DNA of 64,000 nt, from assembly GCA_029781855.1 (NCBI GenBank), contig JAKOVX010000068.1:1-64000 (forward strand), given 5' to 3'. The notes beneath the pieces are model-generated. The model did not search any database. It worked only from the letters and a program-made list of their open reading frames with translations, and was not told where the DNA came from. Numbering within the stretch: position 1 is the stretch's first letter; each line of letters begins with the position of its first letter. A program made the translations under genes and the position numbers. This document shows positions 55,549 through 63,947 of this stretch, piece by piece. The DNA is from Acidobacteriota bacterium (GTDB taxonomy: Bacteria > Acidobacteriota > Blastocatellia > Pyrinomonadales > Pyrinomonadaceae).

Positions 55549-56046
55549 TTACGAGTTCTTTTGAATTAGACAACTGCAGAAAGTTTTCCACATTTCAAGC
55601 GGCCTTAAAAATGGCGTAAGTCCTTTGAAATTAGATATTTGAATAATAGTTTTGCACATTTCCGCAGGCGAGGCGGAAGTTTACTTGTGGACGTTAGTGG
55701 AAAAAATGCCCGGCAGCGACTTATCCTCAGACAGGCCAAGTTTTCCACAGGTTTTCCACAATGGTCTGTGGACGAGAAAATGCCCATTTTATAAGCGGTT
55801 AGGCGGGTTATTCACATATCCACAGGCACTATTACTAGTACTATAGATTTAAACTTATTTTAGAGTGATCTTAGTAGGGAAAGCCGGGAAGACCAGTTGT
55901 GAAATTTTGCGGATATGGTTTTGGATTACCGGATCGTGACTGAGATATAATTTTGGAAAATCAAAAACCAGGCGGCAAGTGAGTGTTCGAAAATGGGTTT
56001 TGCGAATGCATTCATTTTGGACGAGTGATCGATAGGAGTAATTAAA
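55549..56046. other. Probable oriC between dnaA and dnaN
   Basis: This 498-bp gap contains many DnaA-type boxes: TTTTCCACA at 55584-55592, 55741-55749 and 55752-55760; inverse forms at 55686-55694 and 55767-55775; near-consensus TTATCCTCA at 55721-55729; TTATTCACA at 55808-55816 and ATATCCACA at 55816-55824. The last boxes are followed at once by the AT-rich ACTATAGATTTAAACTTATT (from 55839), a good unwinding element. No gene is visible. The box count is higher here than upstream of dnaA. Confidence 0.8.
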
Positions 56047-57267
56047 ATGGAATTTGTTATCAAGCAGAATATTTTGAAAGAAGAGTTGGGTTTTATCCAG
56101 GGCGTGGTCGAACGCAAGACGACGATCCCGGTGCTCGCCAATATCCTGATCGAGTCGATCGGTGAGAATGAGATCCGCATCGTTGGCACCGACCTCGACG
56201 TCACGATCCGGTGCGACGCCGAGGCCGAGATCCGTCACAGCGGTTCGATGTGCATCCAGGCCCGGAAACTGTTCGACATCGTCCGTGCCCTCGATTCCGG
56301 TGACGTACATTTCAAAAAAGAAGAGAACGAGTGGGTGACGATGAAATGCGGCCGCGCGAATTTTCGCCTGGCGGGCGTTAGCCGCGAGCAGTTCCCGGAG
56401 ATCCCGAGCTTCAAGAGCACGCCGATGAAATTGCCGGCTGCGGTCTTCAATTATTTCATCCAGAATACGGCGTTCGCGATCACGAACGAGGTTTCGCGGT
56501 TTACGCTCTCCGGAGCAAAATTCATCGTCAGCGAAGGCGTTGCCAAGATGATCACGACCGACGGCCACCGGCTCGCCTACATCGAGCGGTCTCTGACCGA
56601 CGGGGACTCGACCGATGTCATCGACACGCTGATCCCGAAGAAGGCACTGCTCGAGCTGGCCAAGGTTTCCCGCGATACAGCGAGCGATATCAGCTTTGGC
56701 GAGGACACCAATCACCTGTATTTCGAGATGGAAGGCCGCCTGTTGATCAGCCGCAAGCTTTCGGGTAATTTCCCGAATTACGAGATGGTAATGCCGAAGG
56801 ACAATGACAAGATGGCTGTCTTTGATCTGGACGAGATGCGCTCGGCCGTTCGCCGTGTGAGCCTGATGGCTGACGAACGAAACCGCTCTATCCGCGTTAC
56901 CGTGCGGGATGGCGAGATCGAGTTGTCGGCTCAATCAAGCGAAGAGGGCGAAGGCCGAGAGGCGGTCCAGGCCGAGTACACAGGAGACGAATTCCAACTT
57001 GGTTTCAACTGGCAGTACCTGCTCGAATTTCTCAACAACGCCGGTTCGCTCCATAGTTCGAATGATGCTTCGATCTCAAGCGAGGACGATGCCGTCGCGG
57101 CCGAAAGCAACGGCTCCGGCACCGCCGCCGCTCCGGCCAAAGACTCCGGCCGAGCCCCGCTCCGCATCGCCTTCGAATTCAAGGACGCCAACGCCCAAAC
57201 CCAAATGTCCATCCACGGCGACTCGACCTACGACTACAAATACATCGTCATGCCGCTGCGGATATGA
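56047..57267 (+). CDS. dnaN: DNA polymerase III beta sliding clamp
   Basis: A 406-residue clamp with three domains (MEFVIKQNILKEELGFIQGV, DGHRLAYIER, LISRKLSGNFPNYEMVMPKD) and the usual C-terminal YIVMPLRI. AGGAG precedes the ATG. It is longer than the common ~370 residues because of a low-complexity insert near residues 335-365 (SSNDASISSEDDAVAAESNG and following Ala/Pro-rich residues) in domain III. Normal position behind dnaA, separated by the putative oriC. Confidence 0.97.
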   Translation: MEFVIKQNILKEELGFIQGVVERKTTIPVLANILIESIGENEIRIVGTDLDVTIRCDAEAEIRHSGSMCIQARKLFDIVRALDSGDVHFKKEENEWVTMKCGRANFRLAGVSREQFPEIPSFKSTPMKLPAAVFNYFIQNTAFAITNEVSRFTLSGAKFIVSEGVAKMITTDGHRLAYIERSLTDGDSTDVIDTLIPKKALLELAKVSRDTASDISFGEDTNHLYFEMEGRLLISRKLSGNFPNYEMVMPKDNDKMAVFDLDEMRSAVRRVSLMADERNRSIRVTVRDGEIELSAQSSEEGEGREAVQAEYTGDEFQLGFNWQYLLEFLNNAGSLHSSNDASISSEDDAVAAESNGSGTAAAPAKDSGRAPLRIAFEFKDANAQTQMSIHGDSTYDYKYIVMPLRI

Positions 57268-57336
57268 TAAATGAACGATTTACTGAAGTCAGTAAGATGT
57301 TACGTTTTGACACATACCTAATATTTCCGGAAATTG

Positions 57337-58182
57337 ATGAAAAAGGAACTAATAGCATCCCTTCTAGCCAGATTCGAAAGAGTACGTACTGAACTGGATG
57401 GCACGGATTGTTGGAGCGCCCGCGATCTTCAGGAAATACTTGGGTACACCAAATGGCAGAACTTTCAAAACGCGATCGAAAAAGCGAAGGAAGCCTGTAT
57501 AAACGCGGGAGAGAAAAGTGATGATCACTTTTTGAATGTCACCAGGCGCGCCGAACTCCCGAACAATGCCTCCCGAGAAATAGATGACATTGCTCTCACT
57601 CGCTACGCATGTTACCTGATAGCTCAAAATGGCGACTCTAGCAAACCTGAGATCGCGTTTGCCCAAACCTATTTTGCAGTTCAAACCCGCAAGCAGGAAA
57701 TAATCGAAAAGCGTCTGTTGGATGTCGCGAGAATCACTGCCCGCGAAAAACTCTCAAGATCGGAAAAGAAACTATCCGGAATAATATACGAACGCGGAGT
57801 TGATGACCGGGGCTTTGCCGTCATTCGTAGCAAAGGGGATCAGGCTCTATTCGGCGGATTTTCGACCAACGATATGAAGCGCAAGTTGGCCGTTCCAAAA
57901 GGAAGGCCGCTTGCCGACTTCTTACCGACCCTCACGATCAAGGCAAAAGATTTTGCTACCGAACTCACAAGCCATAACGTTCTCAAGAAAGACCTCCACG
58001 GCGAAAACAGCATCGCCCGCGAACACGTCGACAACAACAAGGCCGTCAGAAAGATGCTCGATGAACGCGGCGTAAGGCCGGAACAACTTCCGCCCGCCGA
58101 AGATGCGAGCAAAGTAAAGCGAAAACTCGAAAGCGAATCAAAAAAGATAATAAAAGATGGCAAGAAGTTGACAAATAATTAG
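57337..58182 (+). CDS. dinD: DNA damage-inducible protein D (DinD) homologue
   Basis: A 281-residue protein with an N-terminal BRO-like domain (DCWSARDLQEILGYTKWQNF, FLNVTRRAELPNN, LTRYACYLIAQNGDSSKPEI) and the DinD C-terminal region (KLSGIIYERGVDDRGFAVIR, ALFGGFSTNDMKRKLAVPKG). In Escherichia coli DinD is SOS-induced and limits RecA filaments. The ATG at 57337 is preceded by a TTG; CGGA is upstream. Codon use is somewhat more A-rich than in dnaN, and this gene is often horizontally moved. I saw no clear LexA box. Confidence 0.9.
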   Translation: MKKELIASLLARFERVRTELDGTDCWSARDLQEILGYTKWQNFQNAIEKAKEACINAGEKSDDHFLNVTRRAELPNNASREIDDIALTRYACYLIAQNGDSSKPEIAFAQTYFAVQTRKQEIIEKRLLDVARITAREKLSRSEKKLSGIIYERGVDDRGFAVIRSKGDQALFGGFSTNDMKRKLAVPKGRPLADFLPTLTIKAKDFATELTSHNVLKKDLHGENSIAREHVDNNKAVRKMLDERGVRPEQLPPAEDASKVKRKLESESKKIIKDGKKLTNN

Positions 58183-58605
58183 GTCACGACAGCGTACTTC
58201 AAACGTCATCTACCGCGACTAAAACTGTGACCCGAAAGAATCTGATTTGTCTTTATTCTTCGTCCCTCCATGCTATTGCATCAATGAAAATCTGAACAAT
58301 CTACGCAATTTTATGATACGATTGAATTAGGAAATTCAACCGATTGATCTTTGATAATTCACAGCGAACCGAGAGGTTTCTCGTCCTGAATTAGGTTTTC
58401 GCGGCCCCAAAAAAGTACTTAGAAATATTTTTTTAAAAAACCGCGAAAAAAGAGGAAATTTGTGGCGTAACTGTTGCAAATACAGATAGTTATTTGTCCC
58501 ACTGACCAGCGGGACAAGCGTGGGACAAGCGGGACAAACCGGGACAGCCGGATCGACCCGTTTTGGCCCAAAGTTCCTCAAAAATAAAGGTTTAGGCCGA
58601 TAATT
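58183..58605. other. 423-bp gap with a short GGGACAA tandem repeat
   Basis: No gene recognised; a weak 81-residue minus-strand frame is not convincing. GGGACAAGCG-like units occur four times at 58511-58549, and a complementary TTGTCCC at 58494-58500 can pair with the first. A/T-rich runs lie at 58425-58455. Confidence 0.5.
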
Positions 58606-60069
58606 CTAGGCTTTTGTGGTTTCGATATCGACAGCGATGTTTCGCCACTTGCCGCGGCGAAAGATGCTCACGCTGAGGACGCATCGGACGACGTGGCCGC
58701 TCAGTATTGCCAGCCAGATGTGTATCGGCTCGAGGTGTCCAAATTCTTTGATAGCAAAACAGATGCCGAGCGGGATCACGACCTGCGAAACGATCGATAT
58801 GTAGAGCGGGCTCTTGGTGTCGCCGCTTCCCTGCAATCCGCCGGTGTAGGTCAGTGCCACCGAGATGAAAAGGCCGGAGAACGCCAGGACCCGCATCAAC
58901 TGAACGCCGATCGCAACGACCTCAGCGTCTTTCATTCCGAATATCGCGAGCAGCTGCATCGGAAAGAAGAAGAAGAGCAGCCCGAGCGACGCGGAACCGA
59001 TCAGTCCGAACTTCGCGGCCGTGTTTACTGCGGCGAATGCCCTGTCCGGTTGGCGGGCACCGAGATTTTGACCGGCGACGGCCGCCGCGGCTCCCATCAG
59101 CCCGACAGAGGTCCAGGTCACAAGCGAAAAGAGCTGGGTATATGAGATCGCGAACGCCGCTTGGGCAGCCGCACTCTGGGCAAGGGAGCCGATGAACGAC
59201 AGCATCAACACGCCGCCTACATTCATCGCAATTCCCTGAATACCGGTCGGCAAGCCGAATTTGAAAAGGGACCGGATCACGCCCCAATCGGGCATCCAGC
59301 CGACACCGCGAGGAAAGCCGACGACCCAGCCGCCGCTCCACATCTTGTAGATCGAAAAGGCTCCGACGAGGCCGGTAGCAAGGCTTGTGCCGATCGCGGC
59401 ACCGGTAGTTCCGAATTCAGGTATCGGGCCTAGGCCCCGGATCAGAACGATGTTGAAGACAAGGTTAAGCACGGTCATTACCAACCCGAGCACCATCGGC
59501 GTCTTCGCGTCACCGGCCGACCGCAAAGCACCGCTCGTCATAAAGTAGATGAGCAGACCGATGCTGAAGGCAAAGGTGATCCGCAGAAACGGCAACGCCT
59601 CGGCTTTAACTCCGGCATCCGAACTGACGAAATCGAGCAGATATGGTGACAGGAAGTAGCCAACCGGGGCCATTACAAAGATGGCAATGAAAACAGCGGT
59701 AAGAAAGGCTTGATAAACGGTGCGGTTTACCTTTGCTTCGTCGTGGGCTCCGGCAAACCGGGCAACGAGCACGCTCATTCCGGTGAATAGCGACGAGATA
59801 AAAACGATGACGACCAGGAATATCTGAAAACTGACACCCATCGCCGCGTTGCCCTTGTAACCGACAAGGTTCCCGACGAGAATGTGGTCGACCATTCCCT
59901 GCATACCGGCGATCGCGTTGGTCAGCATTGTCGGCCAGGCGATCTTCCAGACAGCCGCCGACAGCGGCCCCTCGATGATCGAGCGGTCGAATTTGGGTTT
60001 CTTAACTTCGGTGATCTCGTCTGCGGGTTTGGAAAGGATCGCAGATTCAAGCTCGGTACTTTCTGTCAT
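58606..60069 (-). CDS. MATE family efflux transporter
   Basis: A 487-residue inner-membrane antiporter with twelve predicted membrane segments in two halves. The typical first block is AVWKIAWPTMLTNAIAGMQG, and VSFQIFLVVIVFISSLFTGM and GMSVLVARFAGAHDEAKVNR follow. It resembles NorM/DinF-type drug and cation antiporters. The ~35-residue cytoplasmic N-terminus is Glu/Lys-rich. Single gene; substrate unknown. Confidence 0.92.
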   Translation of the reverse strand: MTESTELESAILSKPADEITEVKKPKFDRSIIEGPLSAAVWKIAWPTMLTNAIAGMQGMVDHILVGNLVGYKGNAAMGVSFQIFLVVIVFISSLFTGMSVLVARFAGAHDEAKVNRTVYQAFLTAVFIAIFVMAPVGYFLSPYLLDFVSSDAGVKAEALPFLRITFAFSIGLLIYFMTSGALRSAGDAKTPMVLGLVMTVLNLVFNIVLIRGLGPIPEFGTTGAAIGTSLATGLVGAFSIYKMWSGGWVVGFPRGVGWMPDWGVIRSLFKFGLPTGIQGIAMNVGGVLMLSFIGSLAQSAAAQAAFAISYTQLFSLVTWTSVGLMGAAAAVAGQNLGARQPDRAFAAVNTAAKFGLIGSASLGLLFFFFPMQLLAIFGMKDAEVVAIGVQLMRVLAFSGLFISVALTYTGGLQGSGDTKSPLYISIVSQVVIPLGICFAIKEFGHLEPIHIWLAILSGHVVRCVLSVSIFRRGKWRNIAVDIETTKA

Positions 60070-60136
60070 CTGGCGCCGTTATCGTGACTTACTTAATTAA
60101 ATACAATATTAGCACCGGATGAGATTGTCGAATTGG

Positions 60137-60493
60137 TCAGGCCTTAGCCCGTCGCCCCCACGCAACAAATGCGCAAAGCGATCCGACAACCGCCGGGATA
60201 ATGGCAAGTGCGGCCTGGCCCATCGCTGTTATGACAGTTGCACCGATCATGATGACGAAAAGCAGAAATGCGGCAAGCGGCGTCAGGCCCGGACGGATCT
60301 TGGTCAGCCACGGAACGACCAGACCGATACCGCCGAGGACCTCGCATACGCCGATAAAGTAAATGAAGCTGAGAGACAGAAACGGCGGCATATTCTGAGC
60401 CATCTCATCGGCGGGCATCAGAAATTTCGACACTCCGGAAAACATGAAAAGGAGAGCAAGCAATATTTGTACGATCCACAGAGCAATATTCAT
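60137..60493 (-). CDS. DoxX family membrane protein
   Basis: A 118-residue protein with four membrane segments (ALWIVQILLALLFMFSGVSK, LSFIYFIGVCEVLGGIGLVV, LTPLAAFLLFVIMIGATVIT, ALAIIPAVVGSLCAFVAWG). GVSKFL and the early Glu in CEVLGGIGL are DoxX hallmarks. Last gene of the ArsR-led operon on the minus strand. Links to redox or sulphur stress are known for relatives only. Confidence 0.87.
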   Translation of the reverse strand: MNIALWIVQILLALLFMFSGVSKFLMPADEMAQNMPPFLSLSFIYFIGVCEVLGGIGLVVPWLTKIRPGLTPLAAFLLFVIMIGATVITAMGQAALAIIPAVVGSLCAFVAWGRRAKA

Positions 60494-60517
60494 AATGAGA
60501 TTATATAGGAGACAATT

Positions 60518-61072
60518 TCACTGCGAAGATGCCGGCGACTCGGCCACGGCCTTTAGTTGCCCAAGGCCTTTTTCGAAATCGCTTCCAACGATCTTGTCCA
60601 TGTTCATTACCAGATTAAATGCCTTGGCAAGAAAGTTGTTCTTACCGGACATCGTCCAGGTAACGGCGGTTTTATCACCTTCGGGTTTGAACGTAAATTC
60701 GGTCAAATTCTTAGCTGCAAACGGCTTGATAAACTCGAGATCGATCGCGATATGGTCGTTCGGATGACTGTTGGTGATCGTCATTTTGCCCTCGCCGACC
60801 TGATCGTTGCCGATCCACGAGTACGAGGACCCCGCTCCGTTCGGCGGGCCGGAATAAGTGGTTTTCATCGCCGGGTCGATCTTTGCCCAAGGCGACCACG
60901 ATTCCCATTTATGAAAATCGTTGACTTGCTCGAATACCCTTTCCGACGGTGCATTGATCGTCGCGGTGCGAGTGATCCTGAAATCTTCAGGCTGAAAGGC
61001 GACCACCGCACAGAAACCGACTATCAGAATTACTAGTATCGCGAGGGCCGCAAGCACGATCTTCTTCAACAT
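60518..61072 (-). CDS. Membrane-anchored SRPBCC (START-like) family protein
   Basis: A 184-residue protein with an N-terminal membrane segment (IVLAALAILVILIVGFCAVV) and an SRPBCC ligand-binding domain (RTATINAPSERVFEQVNDFH, WESWSPWAKIDPAM, KLTAVTW-type strand, FEKGLGQLKAVAES). The ATG at 61072 has GGAGA in front; the longer frame to 61123 is not needed. It probably binds a hydrophobic ligand; in this operon it lies between the VOC and DoxX genes. Confidence 0.83.
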   Translation of the reverse strand: MLKKIVLAALAILVILIVGFCAVVAFQPEDFRITRTATINAPSERVFEQVNDFHKWESWSPWAKIDPAMKTTYSGPPNGAGSSYSWIGNDQVGEGKMTITNSHPNDHIAIDLEFIKPFAAKNLTEFTFKPEGDKTAVTWTMSGKNNFLAKAFNLVMNMDKIVGSDFEKGLGQLKAVAESPASSQ

Positions 61073-61136
61073 ATCTTTTCTCCCGTGACGTAGAATGTAA
61101 CCCATCCGTGACACTGGAGACAAGATAATTTTGACG

Positions 61137-61595
61137 TCACGAATTACCTTGAGCCGCGTCCTTTAGGGCTTGGATATCGATCTTTGACATTTTGAACATC
61201 GCCTGCGCGACGCGGCCCGCCTTTTCGCGGTCGGGGTCACCGAGCAATTGCCCAAGGATCGGAGGCACGATCTGCCACGAGACACCAAATTTATCGACAA
61301 GCCATGAACATGGTTGCTGCTCGCCGCCTTCGGACAAAGACTCATATAAGTGATCGATCTCGTCCTGGGTCTCGGCACTTACCATCAGCGAGATTCCCTG
61401 CTCAAACTTGAATTTGGGCCCGCCGTTGAAGCAGTTGAACCGCTGCCCTTCGATCTCAAACACACCGCCCATAACCGTTCCGCCCGGGCCCGGTATTGTG
61501 CTCAAGATCTTTGCATTGGCAAATACCGAGACGTAGAAATTCATCGCGGCCTCTGCCTGGTCATTAAACATCAAAAACGTTGTGATCTTTTGCAT
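61137..61595 (-). CDS. PhnB-like VOC superfamily protein
   Basis: A 152-residue protein of the glyoxalase/VOC fold, PhnB type (KITTFLMFNDQAEAAMNFYV, GGVFEIEGQRFNCFNGGPKF, CSWLVDKFGVSWQIVPPILG). The typical end with VAQAMFKMSKIDIQALKDAA is present. Relatives lie next to SRPBCC and ArsR genes as here. Enzymatic role unknown. Confidence 0.88.
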   Translation of the reverse strand: MQKITTFLMFNDQAEAAMNFYVSVFANAKILSTIPGPGGTVMGGVFEIEGQRFNCFNGGPKFKFEQGISLMVSAETQDEIDHLYESLSEGGEQQPCSWLVDKFGVSWQIVPPILGQLLGDPDREKAGRVAQAMFKMSKIDIQALKDAAQGNS

Positions 61596-61628
61596 ATTTT
61601 CTCTTCGCTTTTATCCTTGCGTGCGGTC

Positions 61629-62111
61629 CTAATTCAATTCTACAAGAAGGAGGTCGAGCTTCTCGTAACCATCGCTCACCCCGCGTTCCATACCGGATTG
61701 GACCATACCGTCTCGGTCATTGACTGACATGAAAACCGACTGATGAACTATGCGGCTGCGGCCGTTCGGCAATTCCTCAAAGGTCGTTTTCCCGAGGATC
61801 ACATGACCGCGTTCCGGCAGGCCATCAAACTCGAATGTTCCGATCAATCGCTCCGGCGCCAGGACCTCGTGGTTTACACCGAAAAATGCATATGTGTGGC
61901 CACCTCGTTCGTGAGTGTACTTGTACGAACCGCCGTCACGGCATTCCCACTTTTCGATCGACATCGTCATTCCATAAGGGCCGACCCATTTGACGTAGAT
62001 CTCAGGATCCGTGTGGGCACGGAATACGAGTTCACGTGGGGCGTCGAATTCACGGATTATGAAAAGCTCCTGTTTACCAGGCTCCGCAATGACTTCTGTT
62101 TTGTTTGCCAT
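61629..62111 (-). CDS. SRPBCC family protein, AHSA1 type
   Basis: A 160-residue START/AHSA1-like protein (LFIIREFDAPRELVFRAHTD, PEIYVKWVGPYGM, GGSYKYTHERGGHTYAFFGV, LIGTFEFDGLPERGHVILGK). Its start codon lies next to the stop of the ArsR-type gene. ArsR plus AHSA1 pairs are very common; the SRPBCC protein is assumed to bind or process a small hydrophobic compound. Function otherwise unknown. Confidence 0.88.
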   Translation of the reverse strand: MANKTEVIAEPGKQELFIIREFDAPRELVFRAHTDPEIYVKWVGPYGMTMSIEKWECRDGGSYKYTHERGGHTYAFFGVNHEVLAPERLIGTFEFDGLPERGHVILGKTTFEELPNGRSRIVHQSVFMSVNDRDGMVQSGMERGVSDGYEKLDLLLVELN

Positions 62112-62113
62112 AT

Positions 62114-62482
62114 CTATTTCTCCTTTTGCTTCTTATTTTTACCCGGGCCGTGACCCTCAGCTGCTTGCATTTCCTTGAGGACGTCGTCCAGTCGTTCGAA
62201 GCTCTGTTCCCAAAATTGTCGATACTGTTCGACCCAATCCGCGGCCTCTTTCAACGGAGCCGCTTGAAGTTTGCAAGGCCGCCACTGTGCATGTCTTGTC
62301 TGTACGATGAGGCCGGCCCGCTCTAACACCTTTAGGTGTTTAGTGATGCCGGGTTTGCTGATCTTGAAAGGTTTGGCGAGTTCGCCAACCGACGTTTCGC
62401 CCCTCGAGAGCCGGGCGAGTATTCCGCGGCGAGTCGGATCCGCCAGTGCCGAAAACGTTCTATTAAGTTGATCGATTGACAT
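62114..62482 (-). CDS. ArsR family winged-helix repressor
   Basis: A 122-residue regulator with DPTRRGILARLSRGETSVGE and the recognition helix KPFKISKPGITKHLKVLERA. There are no metal-binding Cys pairs of the ArsR/SmtB kind; this is the non-metal subgroup that accompanies AHSA1 proteins. First gene of the operon ArsR-AHSA1-VOC-SRPBCC-DoxX (62482 to 60137). A perfect 12-bp palindrome lies 15 bp before its start codon. Confidence 0.9.
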   Translation of the reverse strand: MSIDQLNRTFSALADPTRRGILARLSRGETSVGELAKPFKISKPGITKHLKVLERAGLIVQTRHAQWRPCKLQAAPLKEAADWVEQYRQFWEQSFERLDDVLKEMQAAEGHGPGKNKKQKEK

Positions 62483-62497
62483 TCTATTTAACTAATA

Positions 62498-62509
62498 AGT
62501 TAATTAACT
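62498..62509. promoter_or_regulatory. Palindromic candidate operator of the ArsR-led operon
   Basis: AGTTAATTAACT is a perfect palindrome within a longer AT-rich stretch (62488-62520) directly upstream of the regulator gene, a typical place for ArsR autoregulation. Binding is inferred. Confidence 0.5.
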
Positions 62510-62644
62510 GATCAGTAAAATATCATTGTTGAAAACTACCTGTCAAGTGTTTATTTTGCTCATGAGATCACAGACGACTCCAACCGTTCGCGTTGTCCGG
62601 TCCACGTTTGCGAAATTTGGCTGAGTCAACTATAAATAGCCGAT

Positions 62645-63409
62645 ATGAAGAAGTGTCCTAAATGCGGTACAACGTACACTGATCGAACGTTGACTTATTG
62701 CTTGGCGGACGGCTCGGTTCTGACGGATCTGTCCAGCAGCACCACGATTTCGGCGACGCCAACCCCCACATCATCTCCAGTCGGCGAGCCCATTCGCATC
62801 GAGATTCCTCAAAATTCCGCCGGGAGCGGACAAACATCCTATTCGGCAGCGCCGGCAGACAGCAGCAGCAGTTGGCTCAAGATAGTTTTGATCGTGGGAT
62901 TGGTTGCGGTAATGCTGATAGCGGCGGCCGGATTTGCGGGAGCTCTGATCTATTTCAATAAGGATTCAAGAACTGTAGCGGATCAGCCTAATAGGAACAC
63001 GAACCTGGTCTCAAACGCCAACATTGCATCTCAAACCCCGCAACCCACAAATACGGAGTTGGACAAGATGCGAGAACAGATCGCCAACTTAGAGCGGCAG
63101 TTGAATGAGTCAAAGAACAGCAACCAGCCGCCATTTAAGACTCCCGAAGTCCCGGATCAGCCGGTCATTACGTCGAGAACAGCACGGGTCAACTCACCCG
63201 GCGATGGTTTCCTGGCGCTACGGAACCTTCCGAGCAGCGATATTGGGGAAAGGATCGCCAAAATTCCCAACGGTGCTACTATCCCGATCGGCGGCTGCCT
63301 ACCGCGAATGCGTATCGGAATCAGAACCGGCAGGTGGTGCAAGGCGAGTTACGGTGGTTACTCCGGATGGGTCTTCGACGCGTGGCTCATTTACAACGAC
63401 GATCGTTAA
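62645..63409 (+). CDS. Zinc-ribbon, single-span membrane protein with SH3 domain
   Basis: A 254-residue protein. An N-terminal Cys motif (KKCPKCGTTYTDRTLTYCLA) is followed by a Ser/Thr/Pro-rich stretch, a membrane segment near residues 80-105 (IVLIVGLVAVMLIAAAGFAG), a short coiled coil (KMREQIANLERQLNESKNSN) and a C-terminal bacterial SH3-like domain (GDGFLALRNLPSSDIGERIA, GRWCKASYGGYSGWVFDAWL). The zinc ribbon would be cytoplasmic and the SH3 domain periplasmic, where such domains bind cell-wall peptides. No clear partner genes. Confidence 0.82.
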   Translation: MKKCPKCGTTYTDRTLTYCLADGSVLTDLSSSTTISATPTPTSSPVGEPIRIEIPQNSAGSGQTSYSAAPADSSSSWLKIVLIVGLVAVMLIAAAGFAGALIYFNKDSRTVADQPNRNTNLVSNANIASQTPQPTNTELDKMREQIANLERQLNESKNSNQPPFKTPEVPDQPVITSRTARVNSPGDGFLALRNLPSSDIGERIAKIPNGATIPIGGCLPRMRIGIRTGRWCKASYGGYSGWVFDAWLIYNDDR

Positions 63410-63423
63410 GCCCTAAATGGAAA

Positions 63424-63452
63424 GAGTGCGGCCTTTTGGAAAAGCCGCACTC
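63424..63452. terminator. Hairpin between convergent genes
   Basis: GAGTGCGGC and GCCGCACTC form a 9-bp perfect stem with an 11-nt loop. On the minus strand TTTCCATTT follows, so it fits best as the terminator of the small Cys-rich protein gene at 63499. Confidence 0.6.
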
Positions 63453-63498
63453 GGTAGGATACATCGGAAGGTATAATAGACAGGATGTATGAATTCGT

Positions 63499-63756
63499 TC
63501 ATTTACGGCTGAACGAGACCGACGGGGGATAGTAGAACGTCCCCAATGTCTTAAAACTTTTAGTGTCAAACTCCTTTCTTGCTCCGCACTCCAAACATGC
63601 ACGATACGATCCCTTGCTAGTTGAGATGGGGCGGCCAAGACGCTTATGCCAACATCCAAAGATCTTTCCGAACAATCCGATCTTGTCACCAAAGGAACCG
63701 TTCGTTCTATCTACGATCGATTCAGCTATCTTGTTCTGCTCAAACACCGCTTGCAT
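63499..63756 (-). CDS. Small Cys/His protein, unknown family
   Basis: An 85-residue protein. The C-terminal part has CWHKRLGRPISTSKGSYRAC followed by LECGARKEFDTKSFKTLG and a YYPPSVSF end. The Cys/His spacing suggests a small zinc-binding fold. I recall similar short proteins in acidobacterial genomes but cannot name a family. GGAGG lies about 11 bp before the ATG, which supports translation. Confidence 0.6.
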   Translation of the reverse strand: MQAVFEQNKIAESIVDRTNGSFGDKIGLFGKIFGCWHKRLGRPISTSKGSYRACLECGARKEFDTKSFKTLGTFYYPPSVSFSRK

Positions 63757-63947
63757 AACTTCTAATTCCTCCCCGGCGAGTGCCGGTCGCCAACTCTACG
63801 TCATTTAGAACGTATCCCGGGGAAAGTTTTGCATTTTGTAAGATGAAAAATTCCCCTGCGCGTTGTCCGACATTTAGAAAAAAAATTACCACCTTTCTCT
63901 TATCCCGTTATTTCGCTAAAATCATCGAAAAAGATTCAGGAGTAATA

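Noticed and set aside
55855-56934. 359-residue minus-strand frame over dnaN
   Set aside because: It lies on the opposite strand of the clear dnaN gene and the oriC gap, has no recognisable motif, and its length comes from the GC-rich codon pattern of dnaN.
58336-58581. 81-residue minus-strand frame in the dinD-MATE gap
   Set aside because: Contains the GGGACAA repeats, has no family features and no ribosome site that I could see.
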